From NCBI RefSeq assembly GCF_049847105.1, contig NZ_JBNCNS010000003.1, forward strand, positions 496,001 to 560,000: 64,000 nt of DNA, read 5' to 3'. How positions within the stretch are numbered: position 1 is the first letter of the stretch; each line of letters opens with the position of its first letter. Origin of the DNA: Gordonia sp049847105 (GTDB lineage Bacteria > Actinomycetota > Actinomycetes > Mycobacteriales > Mycobacteriaceae). The notes below the pieces were generated by a model. That model had not been told where the DNA came from. It worked only from the letters and a program-made list of their open reading frames with translations, and searched no databases. Positions 14,528 through 22,516 of this stretch are shown one piece after another. A program made the position numbers and the translations under genes.

Positions 14528-15922
14528 GTGACCCTGCGCCTGTATGACACCGCGTCCCGAGAGGTGCGCGACTTCGTTCCGCTGCACCCCGGACACGCAT
14601 CGGTGTACCTGTGCGGCGCCACCGTCCAGGGCGTGCCCCACATCGGTCATGTGCGCAGCGGGATCGCCTTCGACGTACTGCGGCGCTGGCTCGAACATCA
14701 GGGCCTCGACGTCCTGTTCGTCCGCAATGTCACCGACATCGACGACAAAATCCTCCGGAAGGCCGAGGACAACGGTCGTCCCTGGTGGGAGTGGGCGGCG
14801 ACCCACGAGCGTGCTTTCGATTCCGCGTACGACGCACTGGGCGTGATCGCGCCGTCGGGCGAACCCCGGGCCACGGGATTCGTCACCCAGATGGTCGAGT
14901 ACATGCAGCGGCTCATCGACCGCGGTCACGCCTACGAATCGGACGGCAACGTCTACTTCGACGTGCTGAGCCTGCCCGAGTACGGGTCGCTCTCCGGGCA
15001 TCGACTCGACGACGTGCACCAGGGGGAGAGTGCGGGTACCGGCAAACGGGATTCGCGTGACTTCACCCTGTGGAAGGCGGCCAAGGCCGGCGAGCCGTCG
15101 TGGCCCACGCCGTGGGGGCCAGGACGTCCGGGCTGGCATCTCGAATGCTCCGCGATGGCCACCTCACTCCTCGGCCCGGAGTTCGACATCCACTGCGGTG
15201 GCATGGATCTGATCTTTCCGCACCACGAGAACGAGATCGCGCAGGCGCACGGCGCCGGAGATCCGTTCGCCCGCTACTGGTTGCACAACGGCTGGGTGAC
15301 CATGGGCGGCGAGAAGATGAGCAAGTCGCTGGGCAACGTGGTGTCGATCCCGGCGATGCTGTCGCGGGTGCGCGCGGTGGAACTGCGTTATTACCTGGGC
15401 AGTGCGCACTACCGGTCGATGCTCGAATACTCCGACGGCGCTCTCACCGAGGCGGCCGCGGGATACCGGCGGGTCGAGTCCTTCGTCACGCGGGTGTCGT
15501 CGCGCGTGGGCGAGGTCGCGGTCGGGGAGGTCCCCACGGACTTCGCCGACGCACTCGACGACGATCTCGGCGTGCCGGCGGGGCTGGCAGTGGTGCACAA
15601 CGTTGTGCGGCAAGGCAATACCGCACTCGAGTCGGGTGACGGACCCGGGGCGCTCGCGGCCGCGTCGTCGGTGCGCGCGATGATGGGCATCCTCGGAGTG
15701 GATCCGCTCGACGAACACTGGTCCGACGACAGTGCGGACGAGAGCGCGGCCACCACGGCGCTCGACGTCCTGGTGCGCGCCGAGTTGGAACGCAGGTCGC
15801 AGGCGCGCGCGGAAAAAGACTGGGCGACCGCGGATTCGGTCCGCGATCGACTCGCCGAGGCCGGTATCGAGGTCACGGACACACCAGATGGTGCGCAGTG
15901 GTCGCTGAAGGGAACGTCCTGA
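14528..15922 (+). CDS. cysS: Cysteinyl-tRNA synthetase
   Basis: A 464-residue class I aminoacyl-tRNA synthetase. The HIGH motif is VPHIGHVRSG at residues 36-45 and KMSKS is in GGEKMSKSLGNV near residue 263. Zinc ligands include Cys29 in YLCGATVQG and the Cys/His in WHLECSAM and FPHHENE. The C-terminal anticodon region contains ARAEKDWATADSVRDRLAEAGIEV. A related enzyme, MshC, ligates cysteine in mycothiol synthesis, but gene position (after ispF, before rlmB) and the KMSKSLGN form support CysS. The next gene starts 1 nt after the stop. Confidence 0.93.
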   Translation: MTLRLYDTASREVRDFVPLHPGHASVYLCGATVQGVPHIGHVRSGIAFDVLRRWLEHQGLDVLFVRNVTDIDDKILRKAEDNGRPWWEWAATHERAFDSAYDALGVIAPSGEPRATGFVTQMVEYMQRLIDRGHAYESDGNVYFDVLSLPEYGSLSGHRLDDVHQGESAGTGKRDSRDFTLWKAAKAGEPSWPTPWGPGRPGWHLECSAMATSLLGPEFDIHCGGMDLIFPHHENEIAQAHGAGDPFARYWLHNGWVTMGGEKMSKSLGNVVSIPAMLSRVRAVELRYYLGSAHYRSMLEYSDGALTEAAAGYRRVESFVTRVSSRVGEVAVGEVPTDFADALDDDLGVPAGLAVVHNVVRQGNTALESGDGPGALAAASSVRAMMGILGVDPLDEHWSDDSADESAATTALDVLVRAELERRSQARAEKDWATADSVRDRLAEAGIEVTDTPDGAQWSLKGTS

Positions 15923-15923
15923 C

Positions 15924-16877
15924 ATGGCAGGAAACTCCAAACGTAAAGGCGCGGTGCGCAAGACCGGCAGCAAGAAGGGGCAGACCGTCGGTTCGGGCGG
16001 GCAGCGACGCCGCGGACTCGAGGCGCGCGGGGCCACTCCGAAGGCGGTCGACCGGCCGTATCACCCTGCTCACAAGCGGGCCAAGGCGGCCGCGAAGACC
16101 ACCACCGGCCGCGGTGGTGCCCGCAGCCGCAAAGACGACGGCCCCGAGTACGTCCTCGGTCGCAACCCGGTGGTGGAGTGCCTGCGCGCCGGGGTGCCGG
16201 CAACCGCGCTGTACCTGGCCACCAACTCCGAGCCCGACGAGCGGGTCGCCGAGAGTGTGAAGATGGCAGGCGATTTCGGTATCGCAATCCTCGAGGTGGG
16301 AAAGAACGAGCTCGACCGCCTGTCGTCGAACGGGATGCATCAGGGCATCGCCCTGCAGGTGCCCGAGTATCAGTACGCCCACCCCGACGACCTGATGCGC
16401 GACGCCGTGGACAGCGGGACGCCACCGCTGCTGGTGGCCCTCGACAACATCACCGACCCGCGCAACCTCGGTGCGGTCATCCGTTCGGTCGCGGCCTTCG
16501 GTGGCCACGGTGTCCTCATCCCGCAACGACGCAGCGCCAGTGTCACGGCGGTCGCCTGGCGGACGAGCGCCGGTGCGGCCGCGCGGCTGCCGGTGGCGCA
16601 GGCGCCGAATCTGACCCGCACGCTGAAGGATTGGGCGGCCGACGGGGCCCAGCTGGTCGGTCTCGACACCGGGGGCGATGTGACCCTCGACGAGTACGAC
16701 GGCACGGGGCCCACCGTCATCGTGGTCGGCTCGGAGGGCAAGGGACTCTCGCGGCTGGTGCGCGAGACCTGCGACTCCATCATGTCGATCCCGATGGCCG
16801 GTGATGTCGAGAGCCTGAACGCTTCGGTCGCGGCCGGCGTCGTGCTCGCCGAGTTCGCACGTCAGCGACGGCAGTAG
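15924..16877 (+). CDS. rlmB: 23S rRNA 2'-O-methyltransferase, RlmB/TrmH family
   Basis: A 317-residue SpoU-class methyltransferase, inferred to methylate G2251 of 23S rRNA. A basic, disordered N-terminus (KRKGAVRKTGSKKGQ) is followed by a substrate-binding domain beginning VLGRNPVVECLRAGVPA. The three SpoU motifs are ALDNITDPRNLGAVIRS, VGSEGKGLSRLVRE and SIPMAGDVESLNASVAAGVVL, which form the trefoil knot and SAM site. The gene is tightly linked to cysS, with one base between them. The exact guanosine is assigned by family, not by sequence. Confidence 0.9.
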   Translation: MAGNSKRKGAVRKTGSKKGQTVGSGGQRRRGLEARGATPKAVDRPYHPAHKRAKAAAKTTTGRGGARSRKDDGPEYVLGRNPVVECLRAGVPATALYLATNSEPDERVAESVKMAGDFGIAILEVGKNELDRLSSNGMHQGIALQVPEYQYAHPDDLMRDAVDSGTPPLLVALDNITDPRNLGAVIRSVAAFGGHGVLIPQRRSASVTAVAWRTSAGAAARLPVAQAPNLTRTLKDWAADGAQLVGLDTGGDVTLDEYDGTGPTVIVVGSEGKGLSRLVRETCDSIMSIPMAGDVESLNASVAAGVVLAEFARQRRQ

Positions 16878-16904
16878 GACGTATCTCGGCCCCGCCGCGG
16901 CCAC

Positions 16905-16910
16905 TAGACT
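16905..16910 (+). promoter_or_regulatory. -10 box for leaderless pxpA transcript
   Basis: TAGACT lies 7 nt before the ATG at 16918, with no ribosome site between. Confidence 0.45.
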
Positions 16911-16917
16911 TCGCGGT

Positions 16918-17682
16918 ATGGGTGGACGCGGACGGACAACGGATCTCGTCATCGACCTGAACGCCGACCTCGGTGAGGGCGTCGGCGACGACGAGGCGAT
17001 GCTGGAGGTCGTCAGCAGCGCGAATGTGGCCTGTGGCTTTCACGCCGGGACACCCGCAGAGCTGATCGCGACCTGCCGGTCGGCGGCCGACGCCGGCGTG
17101 CGGATCGGTGCCCAGGTCTCGTATCCGGACCGGTCGGGTTTCGGCAGGCGCTTCATGGATGTCGCGCCCGACGACCTGACTGCCGATGTCATCTATCAGA
17201 TCGGTGCCCTCGACGGCATCGCCCGCGCCGTCGGTGCCGAGGTTTCATACGTGAAACCGCATGGTGCGCTGTACAACTCGATCGTCAAGCATGAGGGTCA
17301 GGCGGACGCGGTGGTGGCGGCGATCGTGGAGCTCGGTGGATCGTTGCCGTTGATGGGGTTGCCCGGATCGGTGTCGTTGCGACGTGCCGCGCAGGCCGGG
17401 ATCCCGTTCATCACCGAGGCCTTCGCCGATCGTGGCTATCGGCCGGACGGCACCCTGGTTCCGCGGACCGAGCCGGGGGCCGTGCTGACCGACAGTGGCG
17501 AGATCGCGCGACGTGTCGTCGGGCTGATCGCCGACGGCACGGTCACCGCCGTCGACGGATCGGTGATCGCCGTCGACGCAGAGTCCGTCTGCCTGCACGG
17601 CGACACCCCCGGTGCCGTCGCGCACGCGCGTGCCGTCCGCGGCGCACTTCGGGAGGCCGGTATCTCGATCTCGGCAGACTGA
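16918..17682 (+). CDS. pxpA: 5-oxoprolinase subunit A (LamB/YcsF family)
   Basis: A 254-residue LamB/YcsF protein. The family signature is intact: IDLNADLGEGVGDDEAML, ANVACGFHAGTPAELIATC, GAQVSYPDRSGFGRR, VKPHGALYN and VCLHGDTPGAVAHARAVR. PxpA hydrolyses 5-oxoproline together with the PxpB/PxpC kinase-like partners. Those partner genes are usually adjacent but are absent here and from the rest of the window, so they may be elsewhere or missing. The gene has its own -10 box and appears monocistronic. It is followed by a 21-bp tandem repeat. Confidence 0.9.
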   Translation: MGGRGRTTDLVIDLNADLGEGVGDDEAMLEVVSSANVACGFHAGTPAELIATCRSAADAGVRIGAQVSYPDRSGFGRRFMDVAPDDLTADVIYQIGALDGIARAVGAEVSYVKPHGALYNSIVKHEGQADAVVAAIVELGGSLPLMGLPGSVSLRRAAQAGIPFITEAFADRGYRPDGTLVPRTEPGAVLTDSGEIARRVVGLIADGTVTAVDGSVIAVDAESVCLHGDTPGAVAHARAVRGALREAGISISAD

Positions 17683-17724
17683 GGTCGCCGGTGGATGGTT
17701 TCGGGCCCAGAAGCGTCGATGCAC

Positions 17725-17779
17725 GTTGCTGTCGGCGAGAAGGTGGTTGCTCTCGGCGTTGAGTGTGTTGCTGTCGGCG
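17725..17779. repeat. 21-bp tandem repeat, family A, three units
   Basis: The 13-bp core GTTGCTGTCGGCG occurs at 17725, 17746 (one mismatch) and 17767, an exact 21-bp period with variable 8-bp linkers. The array lies between pxpA and the carboxylesterase gene. The same core and the same period recur at 19386-19441 and, inverted, at 54612-54750. Confidence 0.8.
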
Positions 17780-17830
17780 GGACAAACCGGCTCCGCGGGC
17801 GGGATCAGGGCGTCGTCTATGTTGGGGTAC

Positions 17831-19381
17831 ATGACATCGATCGATAGCAGGGTTACCACCACCGATGGCATCGTCGAGGGTGCGCGGGGCAAGCGCACCC
17901 GGCGCGGCACCATCAGCTGGAAAGGCATCCCGTTCGCCGCGCCGCCCGTGGCCGGCCTGCGCTTTCGTGATCCGCAGCCGGTCAATCCGTGGCCCGGCGT
18001 CCGCGACTGCACCCGATTCGCCAAGGCGGCGATCCAGGAGAAGCAGTTCACTGCGGTCGCACCCGGCAAGTATCAGCCGGTCGGGGAGGACTGCCTCACC
18101 CTCAATGTGTTCGCGCCCGACCGCCCGTCGTCGACGCCGCGACCGGTCATGTTCTTCATCCACGGCGGTGCGTACATCCTCGGCACCGCGGCAACCCCCC
18201 TCTACGAAGGGTCGTTGCTCGCCCGTGCGCAAGATGTCGTCGTCGTGACCGTCCAATACCGGTTCGGCCCGTTCGGATTCCTCGACTTCGGCGCCTACGC
18301 CACCGACGACCGTCCGTTCGACTCGAATCTCGGCCTCAAGGACCACGTGGCGGCATTGTCGTGGGTGCAGCGCAACATCGCGGCATTCGGCGGTGACCCC
18401 GACAACGTGACCGTCTTCGGTGAGAGTGCCGGCGGCACGTCGGTGGTGAGCCTGCTGAGCACGCCCGCCGCGAACGGCCTGTTCAACCGGGCCATCGCGG
18501 AGAGCCCGGCCACCGAACTCGTCATCGGCAAGGACTCCGCACGGATCTATGCCGACGAGTTCCTGCGTTTGCTGCGAGATCCACAGCGCCGGTCGACGCG
18601 GATCGACACCGAGGCCGAACCGATTCCGGCCGCCGACGCCCAGGCGCTGATCGCTCGGTCGTCGGCGAACGAGATCCTTCGTGCCGGAGATCGTCTGATG
18701 AAGTTCGCCGCCGCGGCCGGCGTCGACGACGCGATCCCGTACGGACCGGTCGTCGACGGTGATTATCTGCCCGCCTCGCCACTGGATGCGGCCGCCGCCG
18801 GCACGACGCTTCCGGTGCCGCTGATCATCGGCAGCAACCACGACGAGGGGCAGCTGTTCACCAAGTTCTGGAATGTACTGCCGGACGCCGAGAAGGCACT
18901 GGTCCGGGTCAGCGACGAACAGGACCGTCGCGAGATCCGGGCGCTGTACAACGGCGGCGAGCGCGATGACGTCCAGCTGGCGGCGGATGCCGTGTTCTGG
19001 GCGCCGATGGTGGCGTTCGCCGAGGGACACAGTCGGGTGGCGCCGACTTACGTCTATCGCTACGACTTTCACACCCGCATCCTGGCCGCGACCGGCGTCG
19101 GGGCGACCCACGCCACCGAGTTGTTCGCGGTGTTCGGTGCTTATCGCACGGCGTTGGGTGCCGGCCTCGCGGTCGGGGACTGGCGTTCCACCGGGCGGGT
19201 GATCGCCGACGTGCAGGATCGTTGGGGTGCCTTCGCCACCGGCGGCGTTCCCGGGGTGGGATGGCCGGCCTACGAGTCCGGCAGCCGCAAGGTACTCATC
19301 ATCGACGATCCCGACCGGGTGCAGACAGATCCGGAGGGTGCCCGTCGCGCCGCCTGGCAGAAGGTCCACGCCTCGGCCTGA
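17831..19381 (+). CDS. Type B carboxylesterase
   Basis: A 516-residue esterase of the carboxylesterase/para-nitrobenzyl esterase family. It begins with the typical GIPFAAPPVAGLRFRDPQPV and EDCLTLNVFAPD. The oxyanion hole is FFIHGGAYILG, the serine nucleophile is in FGESAGGTSVV near residue 200, the acid in GSNHDEGQLF, and the histidine in GATHATELFAVFG near residue 430. No signal peptide is visible, so it acts in the cytoplasm unless exported unusually. The ATG follows TTGGGG; an ATG four codons upstream is possible. Tandem repeats lie on both sides of the gene. Confidence 0.88.
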   Translation: MTSIDSRVTTTDGIVEGARGKRTRRGTISWKGIPFAAPPVAGLRFRDPQPVNPWPGVRDCTRFAKAAIQEKQFTAVAPGKYQPVGEDCLTLNVFAPDRPSSTPRPVMFFIHGGAYILGTAATPLYEGSLLARAQDVVVVTVQYRFGPFGFLDFGAYATDDRPFDSNLGLKDHVAALSWVQRNIAAFGGDPDNVTVFGESAGGTSVVSLLSTPAANGLFNRAIAESPATELVIGKDSARIYADEFLRLLRDPQRRSTRIDTEAEPIPAADAQALIARSSANEILRAGDRLMKFAAAAGVDDAIPYGPVVDGDYLPASPLDAAAAGTTLPVPLIIGSNHDEGQLFTKFWNVLPDAEKALVRVSDEQDRREIRALYNGGERDDVQLAADAVFWAPMVAFAEGHSRVAPTYVYRYDFHTRILAATGVGATHATELFAVFGAYRTALGAGLAVGDWRSTGRVIADVQDRWGAFATGGVPGVGWPAYESGSRKVLIIDDPDRVQTDPEGARRAAWQKVHASA

Positions 19382-19385
19382 CTGG

Positions 19386-19441
19386 CGGTGCTGTCGGCGG
19401 GGAGCGGGTTGCTGTCGGCGAGATACGGGTTGCTGTCGGCG
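19386..19441. repeat. 21-bp tandem repeat, family A, three units
   Basis: Copies of GTTGCTGTCGGCG (the first with one base missing) end at 19399, 19420 and 19441, exactly 21 bp apart. The array lies between the 3' ends of the carboxylesterase and the convergent hydrolase. Confidence 0.8.
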
Positions 19442-19469
19442 GTGGTCGGGTGGCCAGGTGGCAGGTCGG

Positions 19470-20279
19470 TCAGGGCGCCCAGTGACTCGCCGGATCGGCG
19501 GCGAGGAACGAGACCACCAGCGGGTTGAAGAGTTCGGGCGATTCCACCGGCAGGATGTGCGTGCCCGGGAGCACGGCAAACCGGCCGTGGGGCAGCACTC
19601 GCGAGAGTGCCAGCACGTGCTCGATGCGAACGACGCCCCGATCGGCCGCGACCACCAGCGTCGGCGCCGCGACCTCGGCGAAGTCGTCGAGATCGTATTC
19701 GGGCTCGCGACTGAGCATGGCCACCGTCTTCTCGTACACGACCTCGAAATGGTCGGGCCCGTCCGGTGACACCGGGACGTATCCGCTGCGCAGGAACTCC
19801 ACCGTGGACGGATTCCGCTGTTTGATGAGGCTGAAGAACTCCGCGGCCTCCTGGCCGTCGGTGTTGACGTAGTTGGCCACCAGCACCATGCGGTTGACCA
19901 GATCGGGTCGTTGCCGGGCGACGAGCAGGGCGATCACCGCGCCGTCGCTCCAACCGACCAGATGGGCCGGTGTGCTCACGACGTTCTCGAGATAGTCGAT
20001 GGTCTCGGCGGCCATGTCGGCATAGGTGAACGGGCCGTCGTGATCGGGTGAGTGGCCGTGTCCACTGCGCTCGGGGGCGTAGACGTTCAACCCGACACCT
20101 GTGAAGTCGGCGATCTGTGCACCCCAGGTGGCTGCCGACCCGAAGGCCCCGTGCAGCAGCACGATGGCCTGACCAGAAGGGTCGCCACCGTGGAAATGCC
20201 ACACTCGCCGTCCGCCGACGTCCACATAGACGCCGCCGTCGATCTGTTCACCCGCGGTCACGCTCGACACTCCGCCCAT
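19470..20279 (-). CDS. Alpha/beta hydrolase
   Basis: A 269-residue alpha/beta hydrolase. IVLLHGAFGSAATWGAQI carries the oxyanion region near residue 50, VGWSDGAVIALLVA is the nucleophile elbow (Gly-Trp-Ser-Asp-Gly) near residue 120, and LPGTHILPVESP gives the late His. PERSGHGHSPDHDGPFTYADMA is the usual lid approach. The substrate is unknown. The ATG at 20279 begins MGGVSSVTAGEQIDG; longer upstream frames run into the repeat region and are unlikely. It is convergent with the carboxylesterase. Confidence 0.8.
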   Translation of the reverse strand: MGGVSSVTAGEQIDGGVYVDVGGRRVWHFHGGDPSGQAIVLLHGAFGSAATWGAQIADFTGVGLNVYAPERSGHGHSPDHDGPFTYADMAAETIDYLENVVSTPAHLVGWSDGAVIALLVARQRPDLVNRMVLVANYVNTDGQEAAEFFSLIKQRNPSTVEFLRSGYVPVSPDGPDHFEVVYEKTVAMLSREPEYDLDDFAEVAAPTLVVAADRGVVRIEHVLALSRVLPHGRFAVLPGTHILPVESPELFNPLVVSFLAADPASHWAP

Positions 20280-20331
20280 CGTTCCAGAAGTCGCCGCCCA
20301 TCGGGAAACGGTTGTGACTCGAATCCACAAC

Positions 20332-20391
20332 GACAATCGGGGCAGGGACAATCGGGGCAGGGGACAATCGGGGCAGGGACAATCGAGACAG
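20332..20391. repeat. 15/16-bp tandem repeat, four units
   Basis: GACAATCGGGGCAG occurs at 20332, 20347 and 20363, and a diverged copy (GACAATCGAGACAG) at 20378. Spacing alternates 15, 16 and 15 bp. It lies between the divergent hydrolase and the polysaccharide operon, upstream of the operon promoter. Confidence 0.75.
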
Positions 20392-20418
20392 AGGCCACAG
20401 ATGAGAACGGGGTTATCT

Positions 20419-20447
20419 CTGACACGTATACGGCTGGTCGATTAGGT
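20419..20447 (+). promoter_or_regulatory. Candidate promoter of the polysaccharide operon
   Basis: CTGACA (20419-20424) and TTAGGT (20442-20447) are separated by 17 bp, a good sigma-A-like pair. A short perfect inverted repeat, TCAGT-AAC-ACTGA (20453-20465), sits just downstream, near the expected transcription start, and could be an operator. Confidence 0.5.
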
Positions 20448-20523
20448 TCACTTCAGTAACACTGAGTACGTCTCGCCGAGGGGCGCGGACGACCGCAGGA
20501 CGTGCGCGCATTGAAGGGGTCCG

Positions 20524-22509
20524 ATGGACATTCGTCAGAGGTCGCTGCGTCGTGCCGGCGTGGTTCCGGCAGTCGTCGTGGCCGTGGTCGGGATGGTCGC
20601 CGCACTCTCCGGGCTGGCCCCGACCGCGACTGCGGCTCCCGGGGATCCTCCGCCCGCGATGAGCTTGGCAGACCTGGGTTCGTCCTCGACGATCACCTTC
20701 CCGGGACAGCAGGGTGAGGTCAGCCTGACCCTGCCCGTCCCGAAGGACCTCACACCGTCGGTGCTGCGCGGCAACACCCAACTGCCGGCGTTCGTCAAAG
20801 GCGGCAGCATCGATGTCCTGCAGGGCGATCGGCTGATCTCTCGGACACCGATCAATCCGGCGCCCAACGCGCCGATCGAGCTGTCCCTGCGTGGGGTCCG
20901 CGTCGACAAGAACGCCGCCGATCTGGTCCTGCGCGGTTACCTCCAGATCGAGGGGTTCTGTCAGTTCGACCCACAACACGCGTTGCGCATCGTCAATGCC
21001 AGTGTCGCCTACACAGGGCGAGAGGCGATCCCGGACACCGTCGCCGACTTCTTGCCGCCGGTCCTGCGCGGATTGACGATCTACGTCCCCCAGGATGTGC
21101 AGCAGGCCGAGGGGGCCGCGGCGGTCAATCTCGCGACCGCTGTGGTGGCCAACTACGGGACCACTCCGGTGCCGATCGACACGGTTGCGTTGCCACGCGG
21201 TGCGACACCCCCGACGGTGCCGGGCCCCTTGGAGAGACAGGTCGTGATCAGCACCGACGCGCCGCCGGGGCTGTCCCTGCACGACAACCGCGGCAGCAAC
21301 TATCTCGAGATCGGTGGGTCGGGCGACGAACTGCTCACGCAGACACAATTCCTCACGTCCAGTCTCTCGCCGATCGCGCTGAGCTCGGCGGCGGTGGCCG
21401 GAACCCTGCACGGGGCACCGCAACTCCCGCCCGACGTGCAGACCCTCTCCGACATCGGGATCCCGGATCAGAGCGCCACGTCGGCATCGTGGCCTTCGGT
21501 CACCGTTGGCATCGATCAGACCCGGTTGGGACGGCCGTCCAAGAACATCCGGGTGCAGCTGGAGGGCTCCTACAGCCCCGGTCCGCGCGACGCCGACGGA
21601 TTGATCTCGGTGAAGGTCGGCGATCGGGCGATCGCGACGTTGCAGAACGACGGCAGCGGGACCTTCAACTCGTGGGTCGATGTGCCTCAGGACGTCGTGA
21701 CCCGCTACACCGAACTCACCGTGACCCTCGAGCGCGGCGACCTCGGCGAGAGCTGCGGCACCGGCTACCGCAGCTCGCTGAGTCTGAGCTCGGCCGGTGA
21801 GATCCAGTCGGAAGCATCTGATCCGCCGGTGCCCAGCGGATTCCAATCCGTGCCCCAGGCCCTGATGCCGCGTACCCAACTCGCGTGGTCCAAGGGCGAT
21901 GTCGGCGACGTCTCGCGGGCCGTCTCGATCGCATCCGGATTGCAGGCGATGTCTGCGGTGCCGTTCGGTGTCGACGTGGTGTCGATGGACACCGCCGGTT
22001 CGTCCGATCAGCCGGCGATCCTGATCTCTGCCGACGGGAAGGGATTGCCGGACCTGGGTCTCCCGTTGCAGTCCGACGGCCGAACGTTGAAGGTCGTGTC
22101 GCAGGGCGACGATCCCCAGGAGTCCTCGGTCACGCTCAATCCGGGTGTCGACTACGGCGCTCTCGAGGTGACCCGATCCGGTGACCGGAGTCTGCTGGTG
22201 GCGACCTCCACCGATGACGCGAGTGACCTCGACGGCCTGCTGCGGTGGATGTCGACCGACAAGCGGTGGTCGTCGGTCAGCGGTGACGCGATTCTTCAGG
22301 TTCCCGGGCATGATCCGGTCGCGGTCGCTTCCGACGAGGTGAATGCTGCCGCCGACCAGGAGTCGTCCGACGAGGAGGAGGCCTGGTTCACCATCACGGG
22401 GGTCATCGTGGGTGCTGCGCTACTGGTCGGGATCGTGATCGGCGGGACGATCATCGTGCGCAGACGGCGAGCGCGGGCGGCCCGGCCGGCACAACAGCCG
22501 AAACAGTAG
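20524..22509 (+). CDS. BcsB-like secreted, membrane-anchored polysaccharide synthase subunit
   Basis: A 661-residue protein. It has a Sec signal peptide (cleavage near residue 38 after TATA), a large extracytoplasmic region, and one C-terminal membrane helix (about 620-645) followed by the basic tail RRRRARAARPAQQPK. The exported part resembles the cellulose synthase partner BcsB: repeated beta-rich modules (TITFPGQQGEVSLTLPVPKDL; NIRVQLEGSYSPGPRDADGLISVKVGDRAI). BcsB holds the synthase glycosyltransferase and guides the nascent glycan out. It is the first gene of a four-gene operon with a GT2 that has the processive QxxRW motif. ATG follows GAAGGGG. The glycan is unknown. Confidence 0.75.
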   Translation: MDIRQRSLRRAGVVPAVVVAVVGMVAALSGLAPTATAAPGDPPPAMSLADLGSSSTITFPGQQGEVSLTLPVPKDLTPSVLRGNTQLPAFVKGGSIDVLQGDRLISRTPINPAPNAPIELSLRGVRVDKNAADLVLRGYLQIEGFCQFDPQHALRIVNASVAYTGREAIPDTVADFLPPVLRGLTIYVPQDVQQAEGAAAVNLATAVVANYGTTPVPIDTVALPRGATPPTVPGPLERQVVISTDAPPGLSLHDNRGSNYLEIGGSGDELLTQTQFLTSSLSPIALSSAAVAGTLHGAPQLPPDVQTLSDIGIPDQSATSASWPSVTVGIDQTRLGRPSKNIRVQLEGSYSPGPRDADGLISVKVGDRAIATLQNDGSGTFNSWVDVPQDVVTRYTELTVTLERGDLGESCGTGYRSSLSLSSAGEIQSEASDPPVPSGFQSVPQALMPRTQLAWSKGDVGDVSRAVSIASGLQAMSAVPFGVDVVSMDTAGSSDQPAILISADGKGLPDLGLPLQSDGRTLKVVSQGDDPQESSVTLNPGVDYGALEVTRSGDRSLLVATSTDDASDLDGLLRWMSTDKRWSSVSGDAILQVPGHDPVAVASDEVNAAADQESSDEEEAWFTITGVIVGAALLVGIVIGGTIIVRRRRARAARPAQQPKQ

Positions 22510-22516
22510 GCAGCCC

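Noticed and set aside
20413..22311. 632-codon minus-strand frame opposite the BcsB-like gene
   Set aside because: Composition is Arg/Gly/His-rich without motifs; the plus-strand gene has a signal peptide, membrane anchor and operon context.
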